Positions 45,332 to 57,824 of a stretch of 64,000 bases of DNA are shown here, piece after piece. The stretch spans positions 7,219,889 through 7,283,888 of the forward strand of contig NC_049916.1 of NCBI RefSeq assembly GCF_001411555.2, in the 5' to 3' direction. Position 1 is the first letter of the stretch; each line of letters opens with the position of its first letter. The translations under genes and the position numbers were made by a program. Origin of the DNA: Juglans regia (Eukaryota; Streptophyta; Magnoliopsida; Fagales; Juglandaceae). Under the pieces are notes generated by a model. That model was not told the origin of the DNA and searched no databases. It was given only the letters and a program-made list of their open reading frames with translations.

Positions 45332-48300
45332 ATGACAGAAGCAAACTCTCTAAATTCTTCAGATTCTTCTCGCTTCTCTAATCCTTCCGATGATTCTTCT
45401 AGCCCATATTATTTTCATCCTAGTGATAATCCGGGTTCTCTCTTGGTATCAGAAATCTTTGTAGGGGAAAATTATATTGCTTGGAGTCGATCGATTACTA
45501 TTGCTCTGACTGTCAAGAACAAGGTATCTTTTATTGATGGTTCAATTACTGCTCCTACTACTAGTTAGCGTGTTAATCATACTGCCTGGCTTCGTGCCAA
45601 TAATTTGGTACTTTCTTGGCTCATGAATTCTATTTCTAAAGATATTAGAAATAGCTTGCTTTATGTTGCATCTGCTGTAGATCTCTGGAATGAGCTAAAA
45701 ACAAGATATTTGAGAAGTGATGGCCAAAGGGTTTTTCATCTTGAAAAATCTTTAAGTTGTATAAATCAGGGTTCATCTTTAATTACAGAGTATTTCAGTG
45801 CTTTCAAGACTCTATGGGATGAATATGTCAGTTATAGACCCTTCCCAACCTGTACATGTGGCAAGATGGCTTCTTGCACTTGTGATTTATTCAATTTCTT
45901 GCTATTTCGACAGCAGTCAGATTATGTGCTAAAGTTTCTTGTAGGCTTGAATGATTCTTATGCTTCAGTAAGAAGTCAATTGTTACTTGCTGTTCCATTG
46001 CCTAGCATGGCTAAAGTGTTTTCTTTGCTGCTTCAAGAAGAAAGTTAGAGACAATTGACTAAGTTTACAAGTACTGAAACACACAGCCTAATCAGATTGC
46101 TCAGTCCAAGTTCTCCAAAGACAAGTTGAAGAAATCCTCACTACATTGTACTCACTGTGGCTATAATGGTCATACAATTGACAAGTGTTTTCAACTGCAT
46201 GGTTATCCTCCTGGTTGGACTGGACCTAAGGGAAAAAGAAATCCTCCCACTGCACATGCAGCCATTTCAACCAAAGAGGTCTACATTCAAAATAGTGATG
46301 AGAACCAAAGGTTTAGTTTAACTGCTGAAGAATTTAATAAGCTCTTAGCACTTGCCAATTCAAACTCATCTACTCAGAACACTAATGCATCCACAACAGC
46401 AGTGAATCTAGCCATTACCCCTCAGTTTTCTGGTAACCCTTTTATTCAATATAATTCTGCCTCTACCAAGTTAAATTCTGAATTTTCTTGGATCTTAGAT
46501 ACTGGTGCAACAGATTATATGATCTGTTCACCTCTACTATATTCTTCTACTCCTAAATCAGTTACAAATTCCATTAATCTTCCTAATGGACAAACTGTTC
46601 CAGCATTATATACTAGAACTGTAAGCCTTTCTAGCACATTATATTTAAATAATGTCTTGTGTGTTCCTAGTTTTTCATTCAATCTATTATCTGTCTCTAA
46701 ACTAACCAAAGAAGCTAATCTTTGTCTCTCCTTCTTTGGTTCTTATTGCCTTTTACAGGACCAATCAATGAAGAAGATGATTGGGATTGCCTTTGAGAAA
46801 CAATGACTTTATCACCTATCTCAAGCTTCTTCAAAAGCTAATTCCTGCCAGGAATATCAGTTTAAATCTACACCAATCTTTGCATCAGCTATTACTCAAA
46901 ACCAGTCACACCTTTGGCATTATAGACTAGGTCATGTCTCAAATTCTAGAATACCTTTTCTTAGACAAATAGACAATTCAATAACATTTGATTGTACAAA
47001 TGTTTGTGAAATCTGTCCACTAGCAAAGCAAAAGATGCTTTCCTTCCCTGTATCACAGAATATTTCTAATAAAGAGCTTGATTTGATTCATTGTGATATA
47101 TGGGGTCCATTTGCTACTATATCATATTCTGGTTTTAAATTTTTTCTAACTATAGTAGATGATTTTACAAGATGCACTTGGGTGTATATGCTTAAAAATA
47201 AATCTGAGGTTTCATCTTTGCTGCCAAATTTTTGCAAGACGGTTACAACTCAGTTCAACACTTCTATCAAAACCATAAGAACAGACAATGGTTCAGAATT
47301 TACTCTTACAAAATTTTATAGTGAAAATGGAATTTTACATCAAAGAAGCTGTGTAGAAACCCCACAACAAAATGGAATTGTTGAAAGGAAACATCAACAC
47401 TTACTAAACACAGCTAAAGCTTTGATGTTTCAAGCAAACTTACCTTTAATTTTTTGGAGTGATTGTGTACTGACTGCAGAACACATTATAAATCGAATTC
47501 CAACTCCTCTTTTCCAAAACAAAACACCTTTTGAAATGTTATTTCATAAATCACCAAATCTTTCCCATTTAAAGGTTTTTGGATGCCTATGCTTTGCTTC
47601 TACAATTACTAGTCACAGTCAAAAGTTCAATCCAAGAGCAACTAAATGTCTATTTTTAGGATATCCTTCTGATGTCAAAGGTTATAAACTCATGGACCTA
47701 CACAAAAATAGAATCATCATTTCCAGAAATGTTGTGTTTCATGAAACCAACTTTCCATTCAAAGTTCTTCCAATTAATTTTGAAATATCCACTTTTTTGT
47801 TTCCTCCTTCAGAATTCCAACATGATTCCTCTCCTATAAATAATCCTATTCCTTCTAATCAAAATAACTCCTTAATAAATTCTAGTGAATCAGATTCTTC
47901 TCATATTGACAGTGATCATCAAACTGACCTAGTAAATTCCATTCCTACTGGTTCACATGTCAGAAAATCATCCAGAAGTAAACAACAACCAAAATTTTTG
48001 CAGGATAATTATTGTGGTACTGTCTCTTTGTTTCCTTATGCACCCAGCTCATCTACTTCTATTGGTTGCTCCTCTACCACAGGTAATTTCTATCCTATCT
48101 CATCTTTCATTTCTGTCAATAGACTTTCAGCACCACACAAAGCCTTTTTAGCTTCAATTTATGTTACCAAAGAACCCAAAACATACAAACAAGCTACAAA
48201 ATTATATGAATGGCAAGTTGCTATGAGAAATGAACTCAATGCTTTAGAGTTAAACAAAACTTGGGAACTTGTTACTCTCCCTAAAAATAAACCGACCATA

Positions 48301-49782
48301 GGTTGTAAATGGGTTTTTGGAGTAAAATACAAGGCTGATGGAACTATAGAAAGACATAAAGCAAGGCTGGTAGCCAAAGGCTACACTCAACAAGAAGGAT
48401 TAGACTTCTTTGATACTTTTTCTCCAGTGGCAAAACTCACTTCAATTCGATTATTGTTAGCTGTTGCTGCTATTAGGGGTTGACATATTCACCAATTAGA
48501 TGTAAATAATGCTTTTTTACATGGTGAATTATATGAAGAAGTTTACTTGGAAGTGCCCCCTGGTTTGGATGTTAAACAGCCCAATATGGTTTGTAAATTG
48601 TTAAAGAGTCTTTATGGTTTGAAGCAGGCCTCTCGACAATGGTTTGCAAAACTCTCTCAAGCTCTTATTGATTATGGTTTTACTCAAGTCAATTTTGATT
48701 GCTCACTTTTCATTAAGAAAACTGCCACTTCTTTCATAGCACTACTAGTATATGTTGATGATATTATACTAGCTAGTGATAGTCTAATTGAGATTCAACA
48801 ACTCAAGATATTTTTGCATGATAAATTTACAATCAAGGACTTGGGTCAGCTAAAGTACTTCTTGGGGTTGGAAGTAGCCAGATCTAAATCTGGAATTTCT
48901 CTTTGCCAAAGAAAGTATGCTTTGGACATACTTCAAGATACAGATCTCATAGGTTCCAAGCCAGCTGCATTTCCAATGGAATCTAACCTTAAACTTACTG
49001 CAGATGATTCCAACCTTTATGAAGATGTCTCGGGTTACAGAAGATTAATTGGCAGACTACTATATTTGACAATTACAAGGCCTGACCTAGCCTATTCTGT
49101 TCAAGTTCTTAGCCAATTTCTTGCTAAACCAGCAGTGTCTCATTATCAAGCTGCTATTCGTGTGCTTAGATACTTAAAAGCAACACTAGGCCAAGGGTTA
49201 TTTTTCTCTTCATCTTCAGATTTAAAGTTGAAAGCCTTCTCTGATAGTGATTGGGCAGTTTACTTAGACACCAAGAGAAGTGTTACAGGTTATGCAATTT
49301 TTCTAGGAGATTCATTAATCTCATGGAAATCGAAGAAACAAGCCACAGTCAGTAGATCATCTGCAGAAGCAGAATATAGGGCTCTTACAACCACAACATG
49401 TGAGGTGCAGTGGTTACTTTATGCTCTTCAAGATCTTAGTGTTGATCATCCTCAACCAACAATGCTCTACACTGACAGCAAATCAGCTTTGTCCATTGCA
49501 ACCAATCCAGTAAAACATGAGAGGACAAAACACATTCAAATCGATTGTCACCTTGTTAGGGAAAAACTGCAGCAGAATGTTATAAAGCTTTTTTTTATTC
49601 CCTCGAGATTACAACTAGCAGATATTTTTACAAAACCTCTCGGATCACTGCCTTTCCATCATAATTTGCACAAGATGAACATTATAAATATACATGCTCA
49701 TCTTGAAGGGGGGTGTTGGAGTATAGCCTCTCATATTGAAAGCATGGAATTAAAGTCCAAGGAAGAAAAGCTAAAGGCATAA
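45332..49782 (+). pseudogene. Copia gag-pol polyprotein, multiple lesions
   Basis: The first ATG is at 45332. Order: gag (ENYIAWSRSITIALTVKNKV), zinc knuckle CTHCGYNGHTIDKC (about 46144), protease DTGAT (about 46499), GAG-pre-integrase and integrase (VDDFTRCTW, TDNGSEF, ETPQQNGIVERKHQ), RT ([15 protein letters not shown] at about 48750), RNase H (SDSDWA, AEAEYRA). Lesions: TAG 45566-45568, TAG 46046-46048, a 1-nt frame change near 46083, TGA 46804-46806 where Gly is usual, and TGA 48481-48483 where Trp is usual. The frame does not stop before the polypurine tract; it ends at TAA 49780-49782 inside the 3' LTR. The RT and RNase H catalytic residues survive. Confidence 0.93.
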
Positions 49783-49973
49783 GGGAAGACTTAGAAGCCG
49801 TTATTTTTGTTATAGAGTTATTATGTAGTATAAATAATAAAGACCTTCCTTTATTAAACTATCAAGTATTTTTCATTTTTGTTCAGTTAAGATCAGATTA
49901 CACATGCTCTCGAGTTCTTCCAACTTTCTTCTCTGTTTTCAGTTTTTTTCTTCTATTCATTGAGTTCTCAACA
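49714..49973 (+). repeat. 3' LTR of the copia element
   Basis: 260 bp, eight substitutions from the 5' LTR and no indels. Carries the pol stop codon TAA at 49780-49782; the 5' LTR has GAA at that place. Confidence 0.95.
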
Positions 49974-50215
49974 AGTATGCTTGGCAATTCCGAGCAAGTA
50001 TATCAAGCTAGAACATTACACAAGCATACCAAGCAACATACCAAGTAAGCACACTGTATGCTTGGTCATTCTGAATAATTAAGCCACGTAGTACGCTTGG
50101 TCATTCTAAGCAATTAAAGCTTAGCCGCGCAGTATGCTCATTCTGTCAGAGCAAGTGTGCCGAGCATTATTGATTGGTCATTACGAGCAAGTATTCTCGG
50201 ATCCTACTTGGGTCT

Positions 50216-51168
50216 TGACTCTTAATGGTTGGTCTTTCAGAGCCATTATGCTCGAAAATATTTGAACTTATTTCAAGTTCGGGTTTCAACTTCTGACGTG
50301 GCGTGTTATGCATGTAAAATAAACATATTAATTTTCATAGATTACAATTAATAGAATAATTATTATATATCTTAATTTCAAAACTAGATTTTAATTTAAT
50401 AATTAATATGCTGGGTATTACAGCCAATACGACTTACTAATAATGCCTAATCTAGTGTAAACACATTTTCTCTCATATTAGCCACTTTTTGACTGAAATT
50501 TGGTTTAGCCGATGCTAGCGCTTTAATGCAATACAAGATGGCCAAGCATTTAAAGGTGTTGGCTTTTACAAGACCAATCCTCAAAGTATGAAATACGGTG
50601 ATCATGGTAGAGAGAAACAGTACTAATAACTACCATAAGTACTAATGAATAAATAATAATAACAACAACAGCATCATAAGTCAAACAATGTATAATGTTA
50701 AGTTGAGGGAAACTAGAGCTAATTAATGATTTATAATTTGTACAGAATATGAGAATATATAGTGCTATACAAGTGCGCATGCCTTGCTGAGATTTTGGAG
50801 TTCCAACGTCCATCATTTTTTGCGTCATTTCCAACAGAACACTTAACTAATTTCCCATGAACCTAAATCGAATATAGTTGTAGAAATGACATCAATGGTA
50901 CGTACTTATCAAACATTGAATGATAATAGCTGCAAACTTCATATAATTTCTTTTCTCCTTTTCAAGTTGAAGATACTTTCAATTATATGTGTAAAAGTTA
51001 AACCCAAGAATGTTTGGAATCATTTTCACAAGTTAATAATATGTGGACATGTATTGGTCCAAAAACAATTGTTTTAATTATATTAATTATTCAATGTTTT
51101 GAAATGGGAGTTTCACATACCAAAGAGATATAAAAAAATTGAAAAGAAACTATTTATGGAACGATATT
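50216..51168. other. Intergenic, no gene seen
   Basis: AT-rich non-coding sequence. Short open frames on both strands have no recognised domain. Confidence 0.5.
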
Positions 51169-52069
51169 GTTAATGCCCAAAAAATGGCGTAATCCAGAAT
51201 GGGAGAAAGATCCATTCCCGGATGCACTGAGGTAGGCTGGACCTCGATTGGTGAAGTGTGGAACCCTCGATAGTGATTTGGTGCGGCTGTATGGTGTTCG
51301 TGTGTAAATCCATGGCGGCGAACAGTATTAAATGCCGTGAAAATAAGGAGAGATGGACACACAGATTTACATGATCCGGCATTAGGCTTACGTCCACGGG
51401 CATTTAGGGAGGAGAGATTCCACTACAATATGCTTATTTAGAATCTCTTATGGTCTCTTGTCCTCACTGTACAACGGAGATCTAATTTCTTTCATCTCTT
51501 CTCCTGTAGCCTTTCTATCGTAAGGTTGAAGAAGATGAAGTCCCCCCAGGAAGCCTAGCAAAAAATCCCTCCAAGTGTACAAAAGGAAAAGGTCCCTGAA
51601 ACTGTAGGCACCTATCCCTTTTATCTCATGGCCCCTTTACTTTATGTCACTTCCTTTTACTTTACGTCAAACCACCTATTTTCTCTCATGACCCATTACC
51701 ACTTGCTTTCCCTTGTCTCTTCACTGTCCCCTTTCCCTATCTCTTTATTTGTCTTCTAATGATGTCCCTTTGATGGGCTGGGACTTGAGAACCATTTTGG
51801 GACTGATGTATTTTACCCTATCACAGTTACCCACGATTCTTAAGGGTAATTTGTTTCAAAAAAGACCTTGAGAATCTTTGAAGGTAAAGTATGCAAATGA
51901 ATTGATCCACCCCCGTCTGTAGAGAAATAAATTTGGGGAGCTGGCCCTGGTCATTCGTTCCTCCTGCATTAAGCAGTAAAGATTTCCGAGCACAAGATTA
52001 GGTGAGACATGGGCTCGACTACATAGAGTGCAATCACAGAGCCCGTCTTGATGAGATAAGCAGAAGGTA

Positions 52070-52200
52070 GGCACGATCGCATGGAGTGCGTAAGGCGCGA
52101 GTATGTAGCTCGGCTATGGTGGGAGATGGGTTTGACCGCGTAAGATGGGAGCGTGTAGCTCGGCTATGGCGGGAGAGTGGCTTGACCGCGTAAAGTGACT
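52070..52200 (+). repeat. Tandem duplication, ~53-bp unit
   Basis: GTAGCTCGGCTATGG(T/C)GGGAGA, then a (G/T)TTGACCGCGTAA-like part, is present twice in a row, with a partial third unit (GCATGGAGTGCGTAAGGCGC) before it. Confidence 0.65.
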
Positions 52201-52876
52201 TGTCGCCTATTCGGACACCTGGGAGGTCGGGCGGTCCCTTACCTTTCCCACCTGTTGACTTTTATAAAAATGGTAAAAATGGACGAGCAATTTGTAAGAC
52301 TGGACTTACCCTAAGTCTTGTTGAAAGGCGCATGTTCTTCTAGAGTTTTTGTTTTCGATGATGTTGGTGAATTTTCCTTTTCCAATGTGATATCCCATCA
52401 ATGTTAGAGTATGTTTCTTGTAACCCATGCGAAGCGGTCAGAGAGCCCATCGACCCTCTGGGTCCACTTCAGGCGGTTGTGGAGCTCTAAGGCACATTAA
52501 CTCAAGCAGCTCGTTCCCAAATGCAACCCTTTAGCAGGGGTTATGGCACAAGTACGAACACCCAACGCTTGCTGGTGGATATGTTGTCTCAAAAGAATGT
52601 CGGGTAGTTGAGAGATTGTACCTGCACTTTGCAGTGAGGCAAGCTGGGCCGGGCCACCTTACGATTGGACCCACCTATTGACCCTTACGGGTAGGTAAGT
52701 TGGAGATGCTGCAAAAGTCAAACCTGTTAGGGCAAATATTTCCAAATCACAAGTGCGAAATTTGCAAACCTGAGTTGTCTTGCTGGGGTGCGGTGAAGGT
52801 CTGAGGCACCATCCGTTTAGCATTTTGTTGCTGGAGATGACGTTCCACTATAGGAGATGACGTCCTAAGGGTAGTT

Positions 52877-53113
52877 CGGGTAGCCAAAGGCTAACCCACG
52901 AGAGGGATAGTGCAACATTTGGCATTACACTCATCCATTTGGTGCCTTGCGGGGAAGTAAGTAGCTGATGGAGATTTTGTTGGTAAAGATTCTGTCTTCG
53001 GGTAGTCGAAGGCTAACCCACACTCCTACGCAAGAGGAATAGAGCAATCTTAGGCATTACACTCATCCCTTTGGTGCCTCACAAGGAGTTAAGTAGCTAA
53101 TGGAGATTTCATG
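52877..53113 (+). repeat. Tandem duplication, ~121-bp unit
   Basis: CGGGTAG(C/T)C(A/G)AAGGCTAACC, then GGCATTACACTCATCC and TTTGGTGCCT, and finally AGTAGCT(G/A)ATGGAGATTT, occur twice, about 85-90% alike. Part of the retroelement remnant. Confidence 0.75.
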
Positions 53114-54035
53114 CTATAGGGACCAATCATGTTAGTGAAAAGAAAGTCGACATAAGTTTTGAAGGAGACAAACTGGAGTATTTAGCCGCTATAACTGATT
53201 TTTGCCCACTATTGTTTACCCACTGCTTGACCACTCTTGTTTATCATTCCACGCTCATTATTATTTTAATTTCTCTCTCTCTTTTTTTTTGAGACTACCT
53301 GGAGGCCCACTTAGTGGCAGCTGATAGGGTCATCCAACTCACGGCAGGCACACCTGCACTTTGCATGCTATGCATAGTCGGGACGTGATACCCATGCAAA
53401 CACTGTGCACTTAAGTGCATAGTGTATGCGCGTTGTGCATGTGTATGCGCTCAGTGTATATTTGTGAACAATATTTATACTGCTCACTTAAATATACTAT
53501 GTACTTAAAAGCACAAGGAGTGGCGAGCGCTATTTAAGCTCAAGTGGCCAGGGAGTTTTGTACCCCGGGCTACACACTAGATATATAAAAAGATACAATG
53601 CACTTTTAATCTCCTGGGCGATGAAAGGTTCATTCGCCCCCTTTTTGCAGTAGTGCTATTCATAAAAATAAAAGTGGAAATGTTGAAAATACTTATCAGG
53701 AAGAGTTTCATCTGTATCTTTAGAGATTATTTAGTGTGCAGAGAAATCGTCCTTCTTTCACTTTTGGTGTAGAAACAATCCCGATCCCACAAATGACGCT
53801 ACTGTTAATGTACAAAAATGGTGCTGTTTGAGAATGAGAGAAATATTTATTCCCAGATACGCTGAGGTGGGCTAGGCCTCGTTCAGTGAGGTGTGGAACC
53901 CCTCGGAAGTGATCCAGTGCGGTTGTACGGTATTTGTGCATACATCTATGATAGTGAATAGTATTTAAATGTTGAGAAATAATAAAAAATAGACATAAAT
54001 TTACGTGGTTCGACATATAGATTTAATCTCTGTAA

Positions 54036-54794
54036 AATTAAAAATCGTAATTGTTGGATATTGGGGACACTACTGACAGTCACAAGTATAAATGCCCGGG
54101 TGTAGTTGTAGCTAGCTGGCCATTATTGGCATTTTCTGTTGTAATTTGAATTTAATTTATATTTAAGAAATGATATTTATAATTTTATAACGTGCAAACA
54201 TGATATATTCATGCAAAAAAAAAAAAAAAAAAACAACAAAATGAATAAATCTGACTCCTTATAAAGAAATTATTTTTTATAATAATAGATTATTTATTTC
54301 AAATAATGTTCGATATTTACGTACCTAAGACTATATCGACCGATACTCTTTGTAGTTATCCTTGATTTCACAAGAGCATTACAGATAAAACAAAATAAGT
54401 CACCGTCAAATCTTACACAAGGGTCATTCTCATTCTCATGATCTTCATGCTTTTTTGTTTTCATTTTACGTCTTCATTATTTATTACTTTTTATTTTATT
54501 TTATTTTAGAAATGATGCAAGATTTGGTAACCACATATGCTTTATTGAAAGGTGTATATATATTATAATGCCTCGTACGTAGCACTAGTTGATCCTCTTG
54601 TGACCAAAATCAAACTAAGATTTTTCGAAATCTTTGTTGAATTAGATATCAAACCAACGGAGAAGTGTGGATCCCAATTACATACATACTTATTATATTA
54701 ATTTTGAATATGTGCTGATTTTTTTATTCTAATTGAGTTCGACCCACTTATCTGACAAAGTATATATAAAGTAATATGCCAAAACTTTAATTTA
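54036..54794. other. Intergenic, AT-rich, with a 19-bp poly-A run
   Basis: Poly-A at 54215-54233. Otherwise AT-rich, with no coding family seen. Confidence 0.5.
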
Positions 54795-55211
54795 AGTATA
54801 ATTGGAGTAGTTAATATTTGTGTGACCCAAATTAAGAGTCCGAAACCCATCATCCATAATGGATAACTATTCAAAATAATCAGATAGCTTTATGCATACC
54901 TTTGCTGCCCTAGTTATTAGAGAGAGATAAACTTCACATTATGAATATGGATAACATGGTAATCAGGTCGCTTCAATATATCAGGGATAAAGCCTTGTGC
55001 AAAGTTAATCAATCTATGATACTCATCCAATATTCTTCATACCTATATATAGGGACAACATGTAACTTTCAAATATCAGATTGAGCATTCTTGAATTATT
55101 AACTTACTTATTGCTAACTTAAGAATTGGAGGGGTCACAGGCACACCGTGCTGCCCACTTAACGATTTGTAGATTAACGATCACAACTGGTGGTGAGACA
55201 TGTCCTTTACA
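54795..55211 (+). repeat. Left LTR of the Tat-like derivative
   Basis: Has the CTATATATAGGG promoter box near 55042 and the CTAACTTAAGAATTGGAGGGGT block downstream. It is longer than the right copy because of an insert of about 70 bp (about 54865-54960). The start is approximate. Confidence 0.5.
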
Positions 55212-55968
55212 GTGGCACAGTCTGTGGGATGTCGTAATCTGCAATTTCAGTTTTTCATTAGACTTCAACATGGTTCCCTCATGCCGACCATGACACGTTC
55301 TCAAGCAACTCGTGAACCGGAAGCAACGCCTATTCTTAAGCTTCCTCTACTGTTCATCTATGTCAGCGTGAACTTTCTTGTATTCCTCACGCCTCAGAGA
55401 GGTCAAGATTAACTTGTCGCTTGCTCTCCTCCAAGGCCGCCAACACTTTCCCGAGTTCGTTGTAGCGCTGCTGAGAACTAGAAAACTTTTGGTGGAAAGA
55501 ATTAACTCCTCCTGGAGGGCAGAGAGCTCAGAGTGAGCACGACCCCGCTCTGACTCTAACTCCTCTCAGGCAAGGGAAATTTGAGCTCTAGCGGAATCAC
55601 ACTTTGACTCCAGCTATCCCAACAAGGAGTTGTCTCGGACCTTTACCTCGTCATGAGGAATGTCCAGGCCACTTGCCAGAGAGTGTGTGTAGCCAGCTGC
55701 TTGCACGAGTTGGATCTCCAACTCCGCCTTCTCGCCCTTCTATCTCTCAAATTCTCTCTTGGTGTAGAAAGAAAAGACATGCCTAGAGTGAACTTCATCC
55801 TCCATGTCAGCATGATTCATGATGATCCAGGCTACCAAATCATCGACACCCTACAAAGATAAAACCAAACAATCATCTTGGAAAAATGTCGTAGAGAAGT
55901 GAGAGAAGCAGAGTTGGAGGTACCCTGAAAGGAACTTTCTAAGTCGATTAGCCATACTGATGATGGCC

Positions 55969-57399
55969 CTAAGTCAAGTAGAGGGGTGTCTCTCCCCCAG
56001 AGATGGTCGTAGGCAGAGAGTGGAGAGTTGAACTTTTACTTTCACTCCCTTCTTCATATTCTTCAAAAATAGAAGCATCGCTGCCATTCTCTCCATCCTG
56101 CATACCACGGTTGCCCAAGGCACCATCTTCACTAAGGTGATTTTCCTCGTGGGCCGCCTGATCAGCAAGGCTCAATGAAAAGGCAGTGTCCACATCCACG
56201 TTGACCTCACCACTTCCCCTTGGAAAATCAGAAGCTTTAAATGTAGGGAATTCGAAGGTGGGGCTAGACACTGAATCAAGCTATTGAGAAGGAAGATCAA
56301 AGTGAAAAGCGGTCACTAGGTCAAAAAGGGCGTGACCCATCAAGCCCTTGACGTCATCAAGGCCTGGAGAAGGCGCGCATGCTGGTGATCGGTTGGTGAT
56401 AGAAAGTGGGGTACCCTGAGGTCCTTTAGCCATGACGGAGGTGCCATCATCTGCATCTGTGCCTGCAGCCCCCCTCTTCGCCACAGGAAAAGGTGTATCC
56501 GTAGTAGGCTTGCAAGAACGCTTCTGTGAAGCCTTTGGAGAAGACTCAGAGGAAGGCTTAATTGGGGGAGATGGTGCCACGATCTTAATTAGGAAGAAGC
56601 GACTCTTGACCTTCGAGCGATTAGGCATTATTAAGAAACGATCAATATTGGTGGGTGTCAAGACATCCTCAGTCCAAAGGTCGTCCTTATGCTAACTCAC
56701 CAAGGTGGCAACCATATCGACACATGATTGCTCCCACTCCGAGAGAGGTTGCAAAGCCACCATCAGGTCCTTGTCGTCGAGAATTTTACTCCATGTAGCT
56801 GTAATTGGGAATTCCTAGTGCATAGCCTCTGAATTGGGAAATCCTCAACCTAGCCAGAGACCAAGAAAAACTTTCTCGTCCTTTGTTTGGCGTTTGAATG
56901 ACGGCTTTTAGAACAAGCCAATCATTGCTTCCTAATCCGAAAGCCGCAAATGTTACCCGGAGAGCTCCTCAAAGAATAAAACTGCTAGGAACTCTCAGAC
57001 GGTTAAATCTAGGTATTCTTCCCTAGCGGGTTCTAAAACCAAGCGAAACACAATGCAAGAACACAAAAGAACCAGCCACGCATGAGAATGAAGCTGCGTA
57101 GGGGATAGCCTAAGAAGATTAAGAACATCGTGTATTGGGAAACAGAAAAGAAATTGCAAACCCTGGGTTGGGGCACACACGGGAAGAGCAACCTTTTCGG
57201 TGAACCCTTCTTCATCGACGCAACCACGACAAGGGAGTTGGAGGAGTATTGAGTCTGGGATTCCGTAGGTGTTGCGTAGATTCGTCAAGTCTATGGATGT
57301 GAGGGTGGAACGCTACTCAAAACCTTCGAAGTATGGGACGTCTTTAGCAGAAGAAGACTCCGAGATAACAGGAGTTTGAGATGTTTTTTGTTGGGCCAT
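55969..57399 (-). pseudogene. Antisense gypsy-type transposon-like gene (PF04195-like), nonsense-decayed
   Basis: Starts at the ATG at 57399 on the minus strand (MAQQKTSQTPVISESSSAKD). It continues NLRNTYGIPDSILLQLPCRG, FPIHDVLNLLRLSPTQLHSH and IVFRLVLEPAREEYLDLT, the same family as 758-2193. After about residue 135 come repeated stops. The same frame carries on through KILDDKDLMVALQPLSEWEQ, NRSKVKSRFFLIKIVAPSPP and an acidic tail (EENHLSEDGALGNRGMQDGE) to 55969. At least nine stop codons but no net frame change are seen over 1.4 kb. Its role is unknown. Relics may continue toward 55400. Confidence 0.6.
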
Positions 57400-57824
57400 G
57401 AGGATGATAGAGAAACAATGGGAAATGAAGAAATGGGGAAGATTAGGGTCACGGATAAAGAAGTGGGGGCTCAAGAATGTAAAGAAAAAAGGAAGAAATC
57501 GGGAAGAATATGAAAATGAGAAGGAATGGGGAAATGAAGACTAGGTAATAAATGCAAATCATCATTACCTGACAAACGGCGTGACTGAAGGAGAATGTGG
57601 CGATGGTTACTAGGTAACATACACATGTTTCCCAAGTTTAAAATTACTGCCTCTTGACAAGTTGAAACGACGAGTAAAGTAATAAATGAGCCAGTGGAGT
57701 AGTCCATAGGTCATTTCAAATTCCGAGTGGGGTAGTCTAGGGTCTCAAACGTTAACGATTGAGTAAAGCAAGATATTTATGATTCCTTCATTGGTGAATT
57801 CCCCACGCTTACATGTGAGACGAA

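Larger units (their letters stand above)
44945..49973 (+). mobile_element. Complete Ty1/copia LTR retrotransposon, defective
   Basis: A 5029-bp element with 260-bp LTRs that differ at 8 sites (about 97% identical), flanked by perfect AGTAT duplications (44940-44944, 49974-49978). A PBS TGGTATCAGA follows the 5' LTR (45205), and a polypurine tract GAAGGGGGG (49705-49713) precedes the 3' LTR. Domain order gag, protease, integrase, RT, RNase H is that of Ty1/copia. Several stops and one frame change make it non-autonomous. Confidence 0.95.
44868..50215 (+). repeat. Degenerate minisatellite split by the copia element
   Basis: Units like CAGTATGCTTGG.CATTCTGAGCAA recur at 44868-44944 and, after the copia element, at 49974-50215. 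Period is about 40-50 bp with strong divergence. The copia target duplication AGTAT is itself part of a unit. The range includes the inserted element. Confidence 0.6.
51169..54035 (-). mobile_element. Old LTR retroelement remnant, minus orientation
   Basis: Two diverged direct repeats start with TGTTAATG at 51169 and 53803. They share CCCNGATNCNCTGAGGT(A/G)GGC, GTGTGGAACCC, GTGCGG(C/T)TGTA and a TTTAC(A/G)TG(A/G)T(C/T)CG(A/G)CA block. On the minus strand the second is followed by GTCATTTGTGGGATCGGG, a primer-binding-region-like sequence, so they act as 3' and (truncated) 5' LTR. The interior has no recognisable protein domain but holds two local duplications. LTR ends far from the shared TGTTAATG edge are unclear. 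Confidence 0.45.

Noticed and set aside
53720..54016. 98-codon minus-strand open frame
   Set aside because: Lies over the LTR-like repeat and primer-site region of an old retroelement; no protein similarity.
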